A program made the translations under genes and the position numbers. Source: Ceratopteris richardii (lineage: Eukaryota > Streptophyta > Polypodiopsida > Polypodiales > Pteridaceae). From it: a stretch of 64,000 nucleotides of DNA. The stretch is from contig CM035414.1 in NCBI GenBank assembly GCA_020310875.1, forward strand, positions 199,221,760 through 199,285,759. Reading direction: 5' to 3'. Shown piece after piece: positions 43,156-53,742 of the stretch. Position 1 is the stretch's first letter, and each line of letters begins with the position of its first letter. Under the pieces are notes generated by a model, which worked only from the letters and a program-made list of their open reading frames with translations, was not told where the DNA came from and made no database searches.

Positions 43156-43410
43156 CTAATGTAGAAACTGATACAGATTTTTCTTGATCCTTCGCACAAA
43201 TAAAGCATCTGGCAAAGTGAAAGAACTACGATCAGCAGTAGTCAAAATGATCTTACCAACTCCCATAACAGGATAAGAGGAGTTGTTGGTGCATGTAACA
43301 GTATTCCCTATAGGGGTAGGCTGGAGTGAAGAGAAGAAACTACGCTGTGAGGTAATATGTTTGGTCGCTCCACTATCAAAGTACCAAACATCTAAGTCTA
43401 CTGTAGACAT
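43156..43410 (-). pseudogene. Copia protease
   Basis: The minus strand reads VWYFDSGATKHITSQRSFFS, the DSGA active-site block of copia protease, then GVGKIILTTADRSSFTLPDA and LFVRRIKKNLYQF. It is separated from gag by a frameshifted zinc-knuckle region (43420-43680, in which KYCKGNDHIIKN-like sequence can be read with changes). Confidence 0.82.
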
Positions 43411-43680
43411 GTAGTGCTCATGAGAAGGTGGGTCAAAATTGCAAACAGTCGTGAACGCCCATTCTTCTTCCTACACAAGATTAGCAGACTCCGGTTTTGG
43501 TGTAGAGGCTTCTACAACAACCATTCCAACCTCTTTCTTCTTTCCTTCTTTTGGATCGAGTTTTGGATAGTTCTTTATGATATGATCATTCCCTTTACAG
43601 TACTTATAAAATAATTTTTGCTTTTCAGATTTTTTCTCATCTTTGTCTTGGTTCTTCGAATGTGCAGCATTTGCAGATTT

Positions 43681-44535
43681 CTACTTACTAGTAGAAAAAC
43701 TCCATTTTCCTTTGCCCTTCTGACTATCCAGGAAAGCTTGATCTACAACATGCATAATGGACCTGTTCTGCTTGGAGTGATCTTCTCGCAACAGAACAGA
43801 GACTAACTCCTCAAATGACAAGGCATTTGGATTGCCTTTCATCATCAACCGAAGAGGAGAAGCAAAACTCTGATATGAATCAGGAAGACCATTCAGATTG
43901 GTCTGCACAAGTGAGCTATCTAGTATAACCTTATCAGCAGAAATCAAGTGTTCCTTCAAGTCTTTGATCTTTGTTAGGAAATTGTCCATAGAATCACCTT
44001 CATTCATGTGCTCACTCTCCAACTGTTTTCGAAGTTAAGAAACACGAGCCTTATTCCTAGCTTGGTACAATGCGGTAAGTGTATCCCAAGCATCCTTAGT
44101 TATTCTGTAAGAGCGAATATGAGGAATAATGGCATGTTTGACAGACAAAGCTATCAATGCATGTGTCTGGGCATCTCTGCCATCCCAACCAATTTTCTCT
44201 GCAGTAGGTGCAGAAGAAACAGGAGCACAAACAGGAATCTTTACAATATCATCTTCGACACCATCTCCATCAGCTCCAGCACTTGTATTTGCAGTACCTG
44301 TAGTTACACGTGTAATAGGACGTCTTTCAACACCCCGCACAATGTTCCAGAATCCTTTTGCAACCAATACATGTCGCATCATATAAGCCCATAATGGGTA
44401 ATTGGTACCATCCAACTTATTCTCAACAGCCAACATACGGAATACATCACTGCTTTTGAGCCATGGCCTATGACTAAAATACCTTGATGCAGAAAATTGA
44501 TTGTATCTCAAAAAGTTGAACGGAACTGCCCACAC
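43681..44535 (-). pseudogene. Copia gag
   Basis: The minus strand reads AVENKLDGTNYPLWAYMMRH, VLVAKGFWNIVRGVE, an Ala/Gly/Asp-rich insert, DAQTHALIALSVKHAIIPHI and TKDAWDTLTALYQARNKARV. A shift follows, then MNEGDSMDNFLTKIKDLKEH, LNGLPDSYQSFASPLRL and NALSFEELVSVLLREDHSK. This is the UBN2-type capsid. The break near 44030 is a single in-frame stop or shift. Confidence 0.85.
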
Positions 44536-44802
44536 AAGTTCTACTAAACCTATAGCAGACTTCGAGAGGCTTATATTGGTGGACCGAAACAGGTATATAC
44601 CTTTGGCTCAAAAAGACGAAATAGCCTGCACAAGCACTACGATAGTTCTTTTGGAGGTCAAAACGAGCTCAGATCGCGATTTTGACACGACAAAGCGAAG
44701 ATGTTTTGATCTCTGAAACACCTTGAGTATGCTCACCAAATTTCGTGCGAATCTGAAACTGCAACTAGAGGAGTGTCGATGACACCCTAGATGAACCGGC
44801 GA

Positions 44803-44818
44803 CCTGCTCGGATACCAA
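44803..44818 (-). other. Copia primer binding site (minus-strand element)
   Basis: On the minus strand, TTGGTATCCGAGCAGG follows the LTR end. It resembles the initiator tRNA-Met complement TGGTATCAGAGC with one change. Confidence 0.8.
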
Positions 44819-44819
44819 T

Positions 44820-45045
44820 TGTTGGAGTTAGACATCTGCGGAAGCACGTAAACAGCACAAGGAAGAAGAATTTGGAGCACAACACACAAGATTGAATGTA
44901 TTACTAGAGAATGTACAAAGATAAGTAGCCCGTTAGGGCAATAGGCGTATATACAAGCCGGGGGGGAAAAACCTCCTAAAGAGGGAAAAAAGTGCCCCGG
45001 CCGTCCTATAGTGTTCACACACATCAGTACCTAAATATATCAACA
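44820..45045 (-). repeat. Copia 5' LTR (minus-strand element)
   Basis: 226 bp, TGTTGGAGTTAGACATCTGC to ATATATCAACA. It is followed by AGAAC, the right target duplication. Confidence 0.92.
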
Positions 45046-45422
45046 AGAACTAGACTAGACAAGACTAGAACAAAGAACAAGACAAGAAATGGAATTGGAA
45101 CTTGGAGCGTACTTACTTGGCGGTCATGACTCCTTGAGCTCCCAAGACTGGTATCCACAAGACTAATTATGAATGTGGCCAACCCCTGCTTTTATAGGTT
45201 TTGAAGGGTGGCTACAATTTTATGATGTCATCGATGATATCATCAATTGGAAACAAGACCTCCGGGTGTCAAAATTCAGCAAATAGGGAGTCGATCTTGG
45301 GGTTTTAGCACATTCTAGACGCAATGGTAGCACTGGTTTCTCCAAAATCCTAACCAAACATGATGTATAGGAAATTGACATGGAATCTAAGGTTTAAGAT
45401 GGTTTTCTTTGTGTCCATGACA
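45046..45422 (-). repeat. Chromovirus 5' LTR, proximal piece
   Basis: Continues the LTR interrupted at 40686 (TAGACTAGACAAGACTAGAA to GTCCATGACA). It is followed by CATTG, the putative right target duplication of the chromovirus. Confidence 0.85.
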
Positions 45423-45984
45423 CATTGCACCATTTGGTCTTCTCTCAAAGAAGCACAAGGCATGGGACATTTTTGCATTTAACTTGATTCTCAAGAAGAG
45501 AGTTAAGCAATGCACGAAAACTTCAAATAGCAAGGAGCCAAAGGGGGACCCTACCTTATGGACCCTATGAGCTTAATAGAATTAAAACACCTACCTTTAA
45601 TCTAAATGCAGAATGAGGTATTTCCAAGAAGTGAGAAAATGGCCCTCACATACTTAGAATTGAAATAGAGGTCCTCGAGTGCTTAAAAAATGAAGTCAAA
45701 CTCAAGTCTAGCAAAACCCTTTTAAATTTTGATTTTGAGAAATACCAAGATTTGGTTAGACTGGTGTGCATATTTAAGATCTTCTAAGATGTCCACGACA
45801 AGATCCATAATGGACCCACATTTGGTGAGACCTTTTATAGCACTGCTTAGCCAGTCACGCGGTGATTAGATTTTTCATTAGTGAATCCAAGAGACTTTGA
45901 GAGCACGTTCCATATGTTACTGACATTTGGAAGTGAAGCACAGAGGCCCATTACATCCAACATACCTCCTTGTATTCTCTATAC
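45423..45984. other. Unassigned sequence
   Basis: No gene or repeat recognised. It leads into a decayed integrase at 45985 and is probably its upstream pol sequence, too diverged to read. Confidence 0.4.
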
Positions 45985-46785
45985 GTAGGTGGTTTCTCTT
46001 GTTAACATAAAAAAAAGGATTGATAAGATGAAGTATATAGTTTTGGTTAGAGAAAAGTTAAGGAACCACGTGAAGGTTGAGCACCTCCACCCTTACACCA
46101 CTTTTAATATGTCTATATTCATTTTTGAAGAGTTCATAGCAAATAATTGGCTATATGTGGAAGATAGTTGTTAATCGAAGAGGCTTAGATCCTAGAGAGG
46201 TGAGAGAATTTCAATGACATAGAATATGATTTTCTTTGAGCTCTACAAATAATATAGAGGAAAATTGTAAGAATTAATGAGGAAAACCTTCTATTGTGAA
46301 GGATATTTTGAAGATCTATGATAGCGATAAAAAAAATGGCAGATATATCTTCCGTTTGTACTTTCGACACTCAGATACCTACGTGGATGTATTTGTCCTA
46401 GAATGAGAACTCCTAGAACAAACAAGAGAAATGTTAAATGAAGTAGTACAAAAGTTAAATGAGTGCAATCTTAAAAATAAATTACAGTGATGCAAAACAC
46501 ATCGACTTAGAAAAAAGTAAGTTTAAACTAAGTTTTGGCTATAAGTTCAGGAAAGTACATTTGATTCCCAATATGATGCACATAATAAATTTTCTAAAAG
46601 ATGATTTGATCCATTTTTTGTTCTCTCAAACTATGATAATGTTTCATATTTACTATAAGAATTTTATGGAAATCCTCCAATGATTTCGACTGTATGAAAG
46701 TGCGTAAGTTATTGAAGAGAAGAATAAATGACAAGCATATAATTGACAATGAAGTCCTCGGAGATGAAAATGAAGATGAAGGTTA
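45985..46785 (+). pseudogene. Decayed Ty3/gypsy integrase and pol tail, copy 0
   Basis: VVSLVNIKKRIDKMKYIVLV corresponds to VVDLVTMPKGIDKMCYIVLA of the gypsy element at 34841. Next are FEEFIANNWLYVEDSC, then after stops IERGH-like and KSYDSDKK-like remnants. The C-terminal ISYGYKFRK-like and FKLSFGYKFRKVHLIP segment follows, then an acidic end LGDENEDEG and a stop at about 46785. The lineage appears related to the 27-39 kb gypsy but much older. Confidence 0.6.
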
Positions 46786-47509
46786 AGTTAGGTTAGATTG
46801 TTCCTTTTCTAGTTTCATTTTATTTTATGCATAGCATTACCTATAGATCATGAAGTTCTTACATTAGTTATATTTTAAATTATGAAACGTTAGAATTGGA
46901 AACTCCAATAGGAAATATGTTTTGAATCCTTATAACCATTAAGAAGAACTAGATAAGATAATCTCGACTAAAATCTTTTAGTGATAATATTAGGACATGT
47001 TTTATATAGATAGGCTATGCTTAGTATGGCAAGCATCACTCAATAAAATCCTAGTTCTTGCTAGTGGATATCTCGTGATCCACAAATCTCATTATGGATT
47101 TATGCCTTTTGCCTCTAACGAAAACATTGTGAAGATTCTCGATTATATAACTAGAAGTTTATGATTTCTTCGAATCCAGAAACGTAGAAGTAAAGTTAAA
47201 CAAAAGATGAAGCGCTACATTAATGGTTCCTCCCCAAGATAAAGCTAAATGAAGAACAAAAAGAAATAAAGATATGAACAAAAATAGTACACATGAGTAA
47301 AGTGTGGTCTCGAAACCACTAATTAAGAGTATATGCAAGTTGTATGTGGTGGACACATGCAACAGTGGAACTAGTAGTGTCCTCTAATGAGTGACTAAGT
47401 ACAAAGTATTTTAATATTTATATAAGACGATGCCTAACTTGGAGAGGAATAGATAGAAATGATTGTACATGGAACATCTCCTGATTTATAGAAGGTTGAG
47501 CCCTCGAAC
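46074..47509 (+). repeat. About 1.4-kb tandem duplication, unit 1
   Basis: Starts inside the integrase remnant and runs through the pol tail and 3' region. The next unit begins at about 47510. Matching anchors: AAATAATATAGAGGAAAATTG at 46247 and 47641, GATGAAAATGAAGATGAAGG at 46763 and 48162, GATTGTACATGGAACAT at 47461 and GATTGTGCATGGAACAT at 48858. Confidence 0.65.
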
Positions 47510-48182
47510 ATAACACTACCTTTAACATATTGGAATTCTTTTCTAAAGAATTCATAGCAAAGAGCTAGCTATATGTAGAAGGTAGTTGGTGATCGATGAG
47601 AATTTGAAGAACATAGAATTTCATTGTCTTTAATCTCTAGAAATAATATAGAGGAAAATTGTAAGATTTAATGAGGAAAACTTCTATTCTGAGGGGATAT
47701 TTTGAAGAGCTATGATAGTGATATAAAAAATGGCTAAGATATCTTCCATTTTTTCTTTCCACACTCAGATACCTACCTGGATGTCTTTCCCCTTGAATGA
47801 GAACTCCTAGAACAAGCAAGAGGAATGTTAATCAAAGTTGTTCAAAATTTGAAGGACTCCCATCATAAAAGTAAACTAAACTTAAGCAAAACACATGGAC
47901 TTCAAAGTCACTAAATTTGAACTAGGGAATTGATTATAATTTTATGATAATACATTTGATTCCTAAGATGATTCACATAAAATTTTCTCTAAAAGATGAT
48001 TTGCTCAATATATGGTTCTGTCAAAGTATGATAATGATTTATTTGTACCGCAAGAATTTTATGAACATCTTCTAAAGATTTTCGTTGTAGGAAAGTGTGT
48101 AAAATTATTCAAAAGAAGAATGGATGACATGTATAACACTAATGATGAGGTCCTTGGAGATGAAAATGAAGATGAAGGTTAA
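47510..48182 (+). pseudogene. Decayed Ty3/gypsy integrase and pol tail, copy 1
   Basis: TTFNILEFFSKEFIAKS, a stop, LYVEGSW and further broken pieces match 46100-46160. The end reads DEVLGDENEDEG and a stop. No function. Confidence 0.6.
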
Positions 48183-48900
48183 ATTAGGTTAGAAGGTTTT
48201 TTTTTGAGTTTTTTATTATTTGATGCATAGAATTAACTGAATACCATGAATTCCTTGCATTAGTGATATTTTAAATTATGAGAGATTCAAAATGAAAACT
48301 CCAATAGGAATATGTATTCTTGGGAAATAGGCTTACAATCCTTATAGCCATCGAGATGACCTAGATAAGATAATCTTGACTAAGAGCTCTTAGTAATAAT
48401 ATTAGGAAATGTTTCATATAGATAGGCTATGCTCACTATGGCGAGAATCAACAAATGAGATCCTAGTTCTTGCTAGGGTATGACACTTTATCCTCAATTC
48501 TCATTAGATGTTAAGGCCTTTTCCCTCTCAAGAAAACATTGTCAAGGTTCTTGATTTGTGGCTAAAGGTTTATGCTTTCTTGCAACCCAAACAAATAGTA
48601 AAAGATGAAGTTTGACATTAATGGTTTGTCCCCAAGATAAAGCTAAATGAAGAATATAGAAAATAAAGAAAGGAACAAAATTATAGTACACATGACTTAG
48701 TTGTGGTATCAAAACCACTACTCAATAGCATATACAGTTGTTTGAAGTGGAGGCATGCAAGAATAAAACTGCTAGTTCTTCTAATGAGTGTGTACATACA
48801 AAGTATTTGAATCTTTAAATAGCATGAACAATTAGTTTGAAAGGAACAGATAAAGAGGATTGTGCATGGAACATATCCTCATTTATAGAAGCAAATTTCA
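47510..48900 (+). repeat. About 1.4-kb tandem duplication, unit 2
   Basis: Second unit of the duplication. It carries a decayed integrase and pol tail ending in LGDENEDEG and a stop at about 48182, followed by about 700 bp of 3' region. A third partial unit is at 50505-51560 and is nearly identical to this one. Confidence 0.65.
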
Positions 48901-49097
48901 AACTTCTTTTTAAAGTCATAGGCTAAGTGGATAGATTTTTATTTTTATCTTGAGTAATTTAAAATTGGTTTTCTATCAGAATTTGCACCTGCAAGTGAAA
49001 GAAATTTTTGATGAATATTGAAACATTTTAAGAATTATATGAAAGTTTTTCAAAACCTCTTTGAGACTTCTCTCATTCGACCTACAAATTGCCCAAT
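48901..49097. other. 3' region before the LTR
   Basis: Non-coding AT-rich sequence between the duplicated pol tail and the LTR. It is matched by 51558-51768 with few differences. Confidence 0.5.
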
Positions 49098-49732
49098 TGT
49101 TTCATGGACAAAGAAAACCATCCTAAACCTTAGATTCCATTACATTTAGAACGTGCCAAAACCCCAAGATCAACTATCCATTTGTTGATGTCTTGTTTCC
49201 AATTGATGACATCATTGATGACATCATCAATTCCTAACCATGCCTCAACCGCACTTGGAAAAACTATTTAAGGAGGGAATGGCTACATACATAATCAATA
49301 TTGTGAACCCAATCTTTGGAGCTCAAGCAATCTTGACCACCAAGTAAGTACTCTCCAAGTTTGAGTTCTTGTTCTAGTCTTGTCCTTGTTCTAGTCTTGT
49401 CTAGTCTAGTACCTTGGACATCCTATTGTGTCCTATTGTAATCTTATAGTACAAGATCTTTTTGAGTTAATTCTTGTATCTAGTTTTTCTCCATGAAAGG
49501 AGTTGTTATAATACAGATATTGTGTTTCATAGTTATGATCTCGGGTTGTGGGATCGCTTATATCATCTCTAGTTGAGTTATCCATACCTATCAGTTTTGA
49601 GGTGTGGGACTTTTTGTATTAGCTACATAATCTTGTATTATTTCCCCTCCATGGATGATCTTGTAATGAGATGTATATTTTCAAAATCTTGTCTAGTTTA
49701 GATAGAGGGCACAATCTAGTGCTCTCGTGAGA
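49098..49732 (+). repeat. LTR of the older Ty3 element, first copy
   Basis: 635 bp from TGTTTCATGGACAAAG to GTGAGA. It is related in reverse orientation to the chromovirus LTRs at 39094-39598 and 45051-45422 (shared TTAGATTCCAT, ATTGATGACATCAT, GCTCAAG, ACCAAGTAAGTACTCTCCAA). Its partner, 51769-52203 plus 63215-63414, has the same total length and differs at only a few bases. Confidence 0.82.
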
Positions 49733-50505
49733 TTTTGGCAAGACTATCCATATCAAGTCCATTTCAAGAACGATGGACTAGATATCCATACTCGAAAATA
49801 TTGAATTTAATTTGAATGATGTATATCAGAAACTTGAAGATTTGAAAAGGATCCTACAACAAGGTGATTAGTTTGTTGTAGATTTTGCATCAAACTTTAG
49901 AAATTTATTTGAAGGAAACACATATCAAGAAGACTATCTAGTTAATTAATTAAAATGTTGTCTCCAAGATGAAGTAAAGGATATTTTACTCTCTTTACCT
50001 CATGTAAATACTTCAGATGCAGCTATCCAGCAAGCAACTCAATGTGGGAATCAAGTATTCAATGACAACGAAGTTCAAGATAATGTGTTGAGGGAGAAAG
50101 ATGATCTTGTCCAAGTTTATCAACCATTGATCCTTGAGGACAGATGAAGTGCAAACATTGATGTGAAAAACATACTTGACGATGTGAAGGAATACATATT
50201 AGCCATGCCCAAGGTAAACACTTTGAACGAATGCATGAATCAAGCAATTGAGTGTGAAAATGGGTAGTTTAAGAGAAAGAAAGAGAGGAAGATTTGTGTT
50301 CAAGATCAGGAATACAGTTTTACCTTAGTTCCTCAACATGTGTTAGAAGAAATTCAACCATAACCTTTTCAATTACTTAACATCAAGGTCAGACAACTTA
50401 CACCAAAGGAAAGAAAACATTAGAAGGATAATGTATTATGCTTTTATTGTGGAGATCATGGTCACAAGGTATTCAAGTTTCATAAGAAGAAGAAGCAAGT
50501 TAGAA
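49733..50505 (+). pseudogene. Ty3 gag remnant with zinc knuckle
   Basis: TTTTGGCAAGAC after the LTR is equivalent to the leader of the chromovirus. Decayed gag follows: FVVDFASNFRNLFEGNTYQE-like, KDILLSLPHVNTSDAAIQQA, VLCFYCGDHGHKVFKF (a CCHC knuckle with the last Cys as Phe). Stops are frequent. At about 50498-50510 the sequence jumps into the pol tail (AGAATTTCATTGT). Confidence 0.7.
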
Positions 50506-51768
50506 TTTCATTGTATCTCTAGAAATAATATAGAGGAAAATTGTAAGATTTAATGAGGAAAACTTCTATTCTGAGGGGATATTTTGAAGAGCTATGATAG
50601 TGATATAAAAAATGGCTAAGATATCTTCCATTTTTTCTTTCCACACTCAGATACCTACCTGGATGTCTTTCCCCTTGAATGAGAACTCCTAGAACAAGCA
50701 ACAGGAATGTTAATCAAAGTTGTTCAAAATTTGAAGGACTCCCATCATAAAAGTAAACTAAACTTAAGCAAAACACATGGACTTCTAAGTCACTAAATTT
50801 GAACTAGGGAATTGATTATAATTTTATGATAATACATTTGATTCCTAAGATGATTCACATAAAATTTTCTCTAAAAGATGATTTGCTCAATATATGGTTC
50901 TGTCAAAGTATGATAATGATTTATTTGTACCGCAAGAATTTTATGGAGATCTTCTAAAGATTTTCGTTGTAGGAAAGTGTGTAAAATTATTCAAAAGAAG
51001 AATGGATGACATGTATAACACTAATGATGAGGTCCTTGGAGATGAAAATGAAGATGAAGGTTAAATTAGGTTAGAAGGTTTTTTTTTCGAGTTTTTTATT
51101 ATTTGATGCATAGAATTAACTGAATACCATGAATTCCTTGCATTAGTGATATTTTAAATTATGAGAGGGTCCTCAATTCTCATTAGATGTTAAGGCCTTT
51201 TCCCTCTCAAGAAAACATTGTCAAGGTTCTTGATTTGTGGCTAGAGGTTTATGCTTTCTTGCAACCCAAACAAATAGTAAAAGATGAAGTTTGACATTAA
51301 TGGTTTGTCCCCAAGATAAAGCTAAAATAAGAATATAGAAAATAAAGAAAGGAACAAAATTATAGTACACATGACTTAGTTGTGGTATCAAAAAATAGCA
51401 TATACAGTTGTTTGAAGTGGAGGCATGCAAGAATAAAATTGCTAGTATCTTCTAATGAGTGTGTACATACAAAGTATTTGAATCTTTAAATAGCATGAAC
51501 AATTAGTTTGAAAGGAACAGATAAAGAGGATTGTGCATGGAACATATCCTCATTTATAGAAGCAAATTTCAAACTTCTTTTTAGAGTCATAGGCTAAGTG
51601 GATACATTTTTATTTTTACCTTGAGTAATTTAAAATTGGTTTTCTAACAGAATTTGCACCTACAAGTGAAAGCAATTTTTGATGAATATTGAAACATTTT
51701 AAGAATTATATGAAAGTTTTTCAAAACGTCTTCGAGACTTCTCTCATTCGACCTACAAATTGTCCAAT
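50506..51768 (+). pseudogene. Pol tail and 3' region, copy 2
   Basis: Almost identical to 47624-49097. A 60-codon minus-strand frame is the same in both (47637-47819, 50519-50701). It lacks about 215 bp present at 48283-48497; the junction is at about 51167. The coding content is a decayed integrase end, LGDENEDEG-stop. Confidence 0.7.
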
Positions 51769-52203
51769 TGTTTCATGGACAAAGGAAACCATCCTAAACC
51801 TTAGATTCCATTACATTTAGAACGTGCCAAAACCCCAAGATCAACTATCCATTTGTTGATGTCTTGTTTCCAATTGATGACATCATCGATGACATCATCA
51901 ATTCCTAACCATGCCTCAACCACACTTGGAAAAACTATTTAAGGAGGGAATGGCTACATACATAATCAATATTGCGAACCCAATCTTTGGAGCTCAAGCA
52001 ATCTTGACCACCAAGTAAGTACTCTCCAAGTTTGAGTTCTTGTTCTAGTCTTGTCCTTGTTCTAGTCTTGTCTAGTCTAGTACCTTGGACATCCTATTGT
52101 GTCCTATTGTAATCTTATAGTACAAGATCTTTTCGAGTTAATTCTTGTATCTAGTTTTTCTCCATGAAAGGAGTTGTTATAATACAGATATTGTGTTTCA
52201 TAG
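51769..52203 (+). repeat. LTR of the older Ty3 element, second copy, left piece
   Basis: TGTTTCATGGACAAAGG to TTTCATAG. It is interrupted by the 11-kb gypsy element and resumes at 63215. The last five bases CATAG (52199-52203) are the target duplication of that element. Confidence 0.88.
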
Positions 52204-52332
52204 TCTAGAGGTCGGAAACTCTCAGATGCCTTGGGATGAAGCCTCAGGAAGTGTGCAAGTGCTCTGACACGGATATATCTGAGTTCTGAGGAGTCGTTGC
52301 TGTCGTCTTTTCTTGGCTTCTTCGGTTGTTCG

Positions 52333-52680
52333 ATACCTATCACTCTTTCTTTTCCCTTTCTCTCTCTCCTTTTCTCACTCTCCCTCTTTCCCTCTCTTCT
52401 CTCTCCCTCCTTCTCTTTCCCACCTCTCTCTTCTCTTCCGATTTCCCTCTCTCTCTCTATTTTCCTCTCTTTCCCGTTCCCTCTCTCTCCCTCTCACGGC
52501 CTACCCCCTCACTTCCTCTTCCTCTCTCTCTCGCTCTCTCCCCGCCCTCTCTTTTCTTTCTCTCTCTATCTCTCTCTCGGTTTCCTCTTTCTCTCCCTCT
52601 CTTTCTCTTTCTCCCTCTCTATTTTTCTCTCTTCCCCTCTCTTCCCCTCTCTCTATCTCTCTACCTCTCACGCCCCGCCC
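52333..52680 (+). repeat. Polypyrimidine (CT-rich) tract in the 5' LTR
   Basis: About 350 bp almost wholly of C and T (CTCTCTCTC, TTTCCCTCTCT), with only occasional purines. Such mirror-like polypurine-polypyrimidine DNA can form triplexes. It has no stop triplets, so all three frames are open. Confidence 0.9.
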
Positions 52681-53480
52681 CGAAGCCCACCCCCTCCGTG
52701 CTCCTCCCCTCCGCCCTCAACCACCCCCACGACCCCTCCGCCACCACTCCTCGCCACCCCCCTTCTCACCTTCCCCGCAGCCCGCCTCACCCTCCCCGCG
52801 GCCCTCCACAATCCTCACCCCCGTCCCCTATCTCTCTCTATCTCTCTACCTCTCACACCCCCACCCCGCCCCCTCCTCATTCCGCCACCCGCCTTCCCCG
52901 GCCACCCGCTGCCACCCCCTCCACCCTCCGTCGGTCCGCCCACCTCCGCCCCCCCCTTTCTCTCCCCTCTACACCCTCCACTCCACCCTGCCCGCCTCCG
53001 CCTTCCTCCCGCCTCTGCCTCCGCCTACATATCCACCCCGCCTCCGCCTCCGCCTCCGCCACCCGCCTTCCCCCGCCACCCGCTGCCGCCCCTCCGCCCT
53101 CCGTCGGTCTGCCCACCTCCGCCCCCTTTTCTCTCCCCTCCACACCCTCCACTCCACCCTCCCCGCCTCCGCCTTCCTCCCCCGCCTCCGCCTCCGCCCC
53201 CTCACCCCTCCACTCCACCCTCCCCGCCTCCGCCTTCCTCCCCCGCCTCCGCCTCCACCCCCTCAGCCCTCCGCTCCGCCTCCGCACTCCGCCGGTCCGC
53301 CCACCTCCGCCCCCGCTCTCTCTTCCCCTCTCCCTTCTCTCTCCTCCCCCGCCCGCTGGCCTCCACCACCCACCCAACCCCTCCGCCTCCGCCTCCGCCC
53401 CCTCACCCCTCCGCTTCCGCACCTCACCTGCACCTCCCCTCACATCTCCCCTCACACCTCACAATCCACCCGTCGCACCC
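52681..53480 (+). repeat. C-rich CCTCCG/CCGCC minisatellite tract in the 5' LTR
   Basis: Repeated words GCCTCCGCCT, CCCTCCACTCCACCCT and GGTCCGCCCACCTCCGCCCC, in two to four larger reiterations of about 100-150 bp. The complementary strand is rich in GGAGGCGGAGG runs, which could form G-quadruplexes. Open frames of Pro/Ser/Arg composition here are not genes. Confidence 0.88.
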
Positions 53481-53495
53481 CCTCACTCTCTATCT

Positions 53496-53742
53496 CCCAC
53501 ACATGCGCACATACATATTCAACCACACACATGCACTCACACACACACATTTCCACACACACCGGCGTACACACATACCCACACACACAAGGCATACACA
53601 CTCACATGCACGCACATAAACACTCACACACATAAGCACACACTCACACTCACACACACAAACACATACATACAATCACACACCTCCACACACACGCATG
53701 CACATCCATACATACACACACACATCCTCACAACACACACAC
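53496..53742 (+). repeat. CA-rich simple sequence in the 5' LTR
   Basis: ACACACACATGCACTCACAC-type sequence, similar in style to 7935-8520 but shorter. Its counterpart in the 3' LTR is 61826-62072. Confidence 0.88.

Larger units (their letters stand above)
40687..45045 (-). mobile_element. Ty1/copia element with internal RT deletion, nested in the chromovirus LTR
   Basis: LTRs of 233 bp (40687-40919) and 226 bp (44820-45045) begin TGTTGGAGTTAGAC and end ATATATCAACA on the plus strand. AGAAC lies immediately outside both (40682-40686 and 45046-45050), an exact 5-bp target duplication. Gag, protease, integrase, an RT start and RNase H follow in minus orientation, all with stops and shifts. The RT catalytic core is missing. 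Confidence 0.93.
27099..45422 (-). mobile_element. Internally deleted chromovirus (Ty3/gypsy) with an element nested in each LTR
   Basis: The element's own DNA is four LTR pieces and a 765-bp interior. LTR at the low-coordinate end: 27099-27290 plus 39094-39598. Interior: 39599-40363, with a chromodomain tail and a gag piece, both on the minus strand. LTR at the high-coordinate end: 40364-40686 plus 45051-45422. Each LTR is about 700 bp and runs TGTCAGGGGAGC ... CCATGACA on the plus strand. Outside are CATAG (27094-27098) and CATTG (45423-45427), a target duplication with one mismatch. A gypsy element occupies one LTR and a copia element the other. It cannot move itself. Confidence 0.8.

Noticed and set aside
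52877-53455. Minus-strand Gly/Arg-rich frames (also 61232-61780)
   Set aside because: Complement of the CCTCCG repeat. No start context, no domain.
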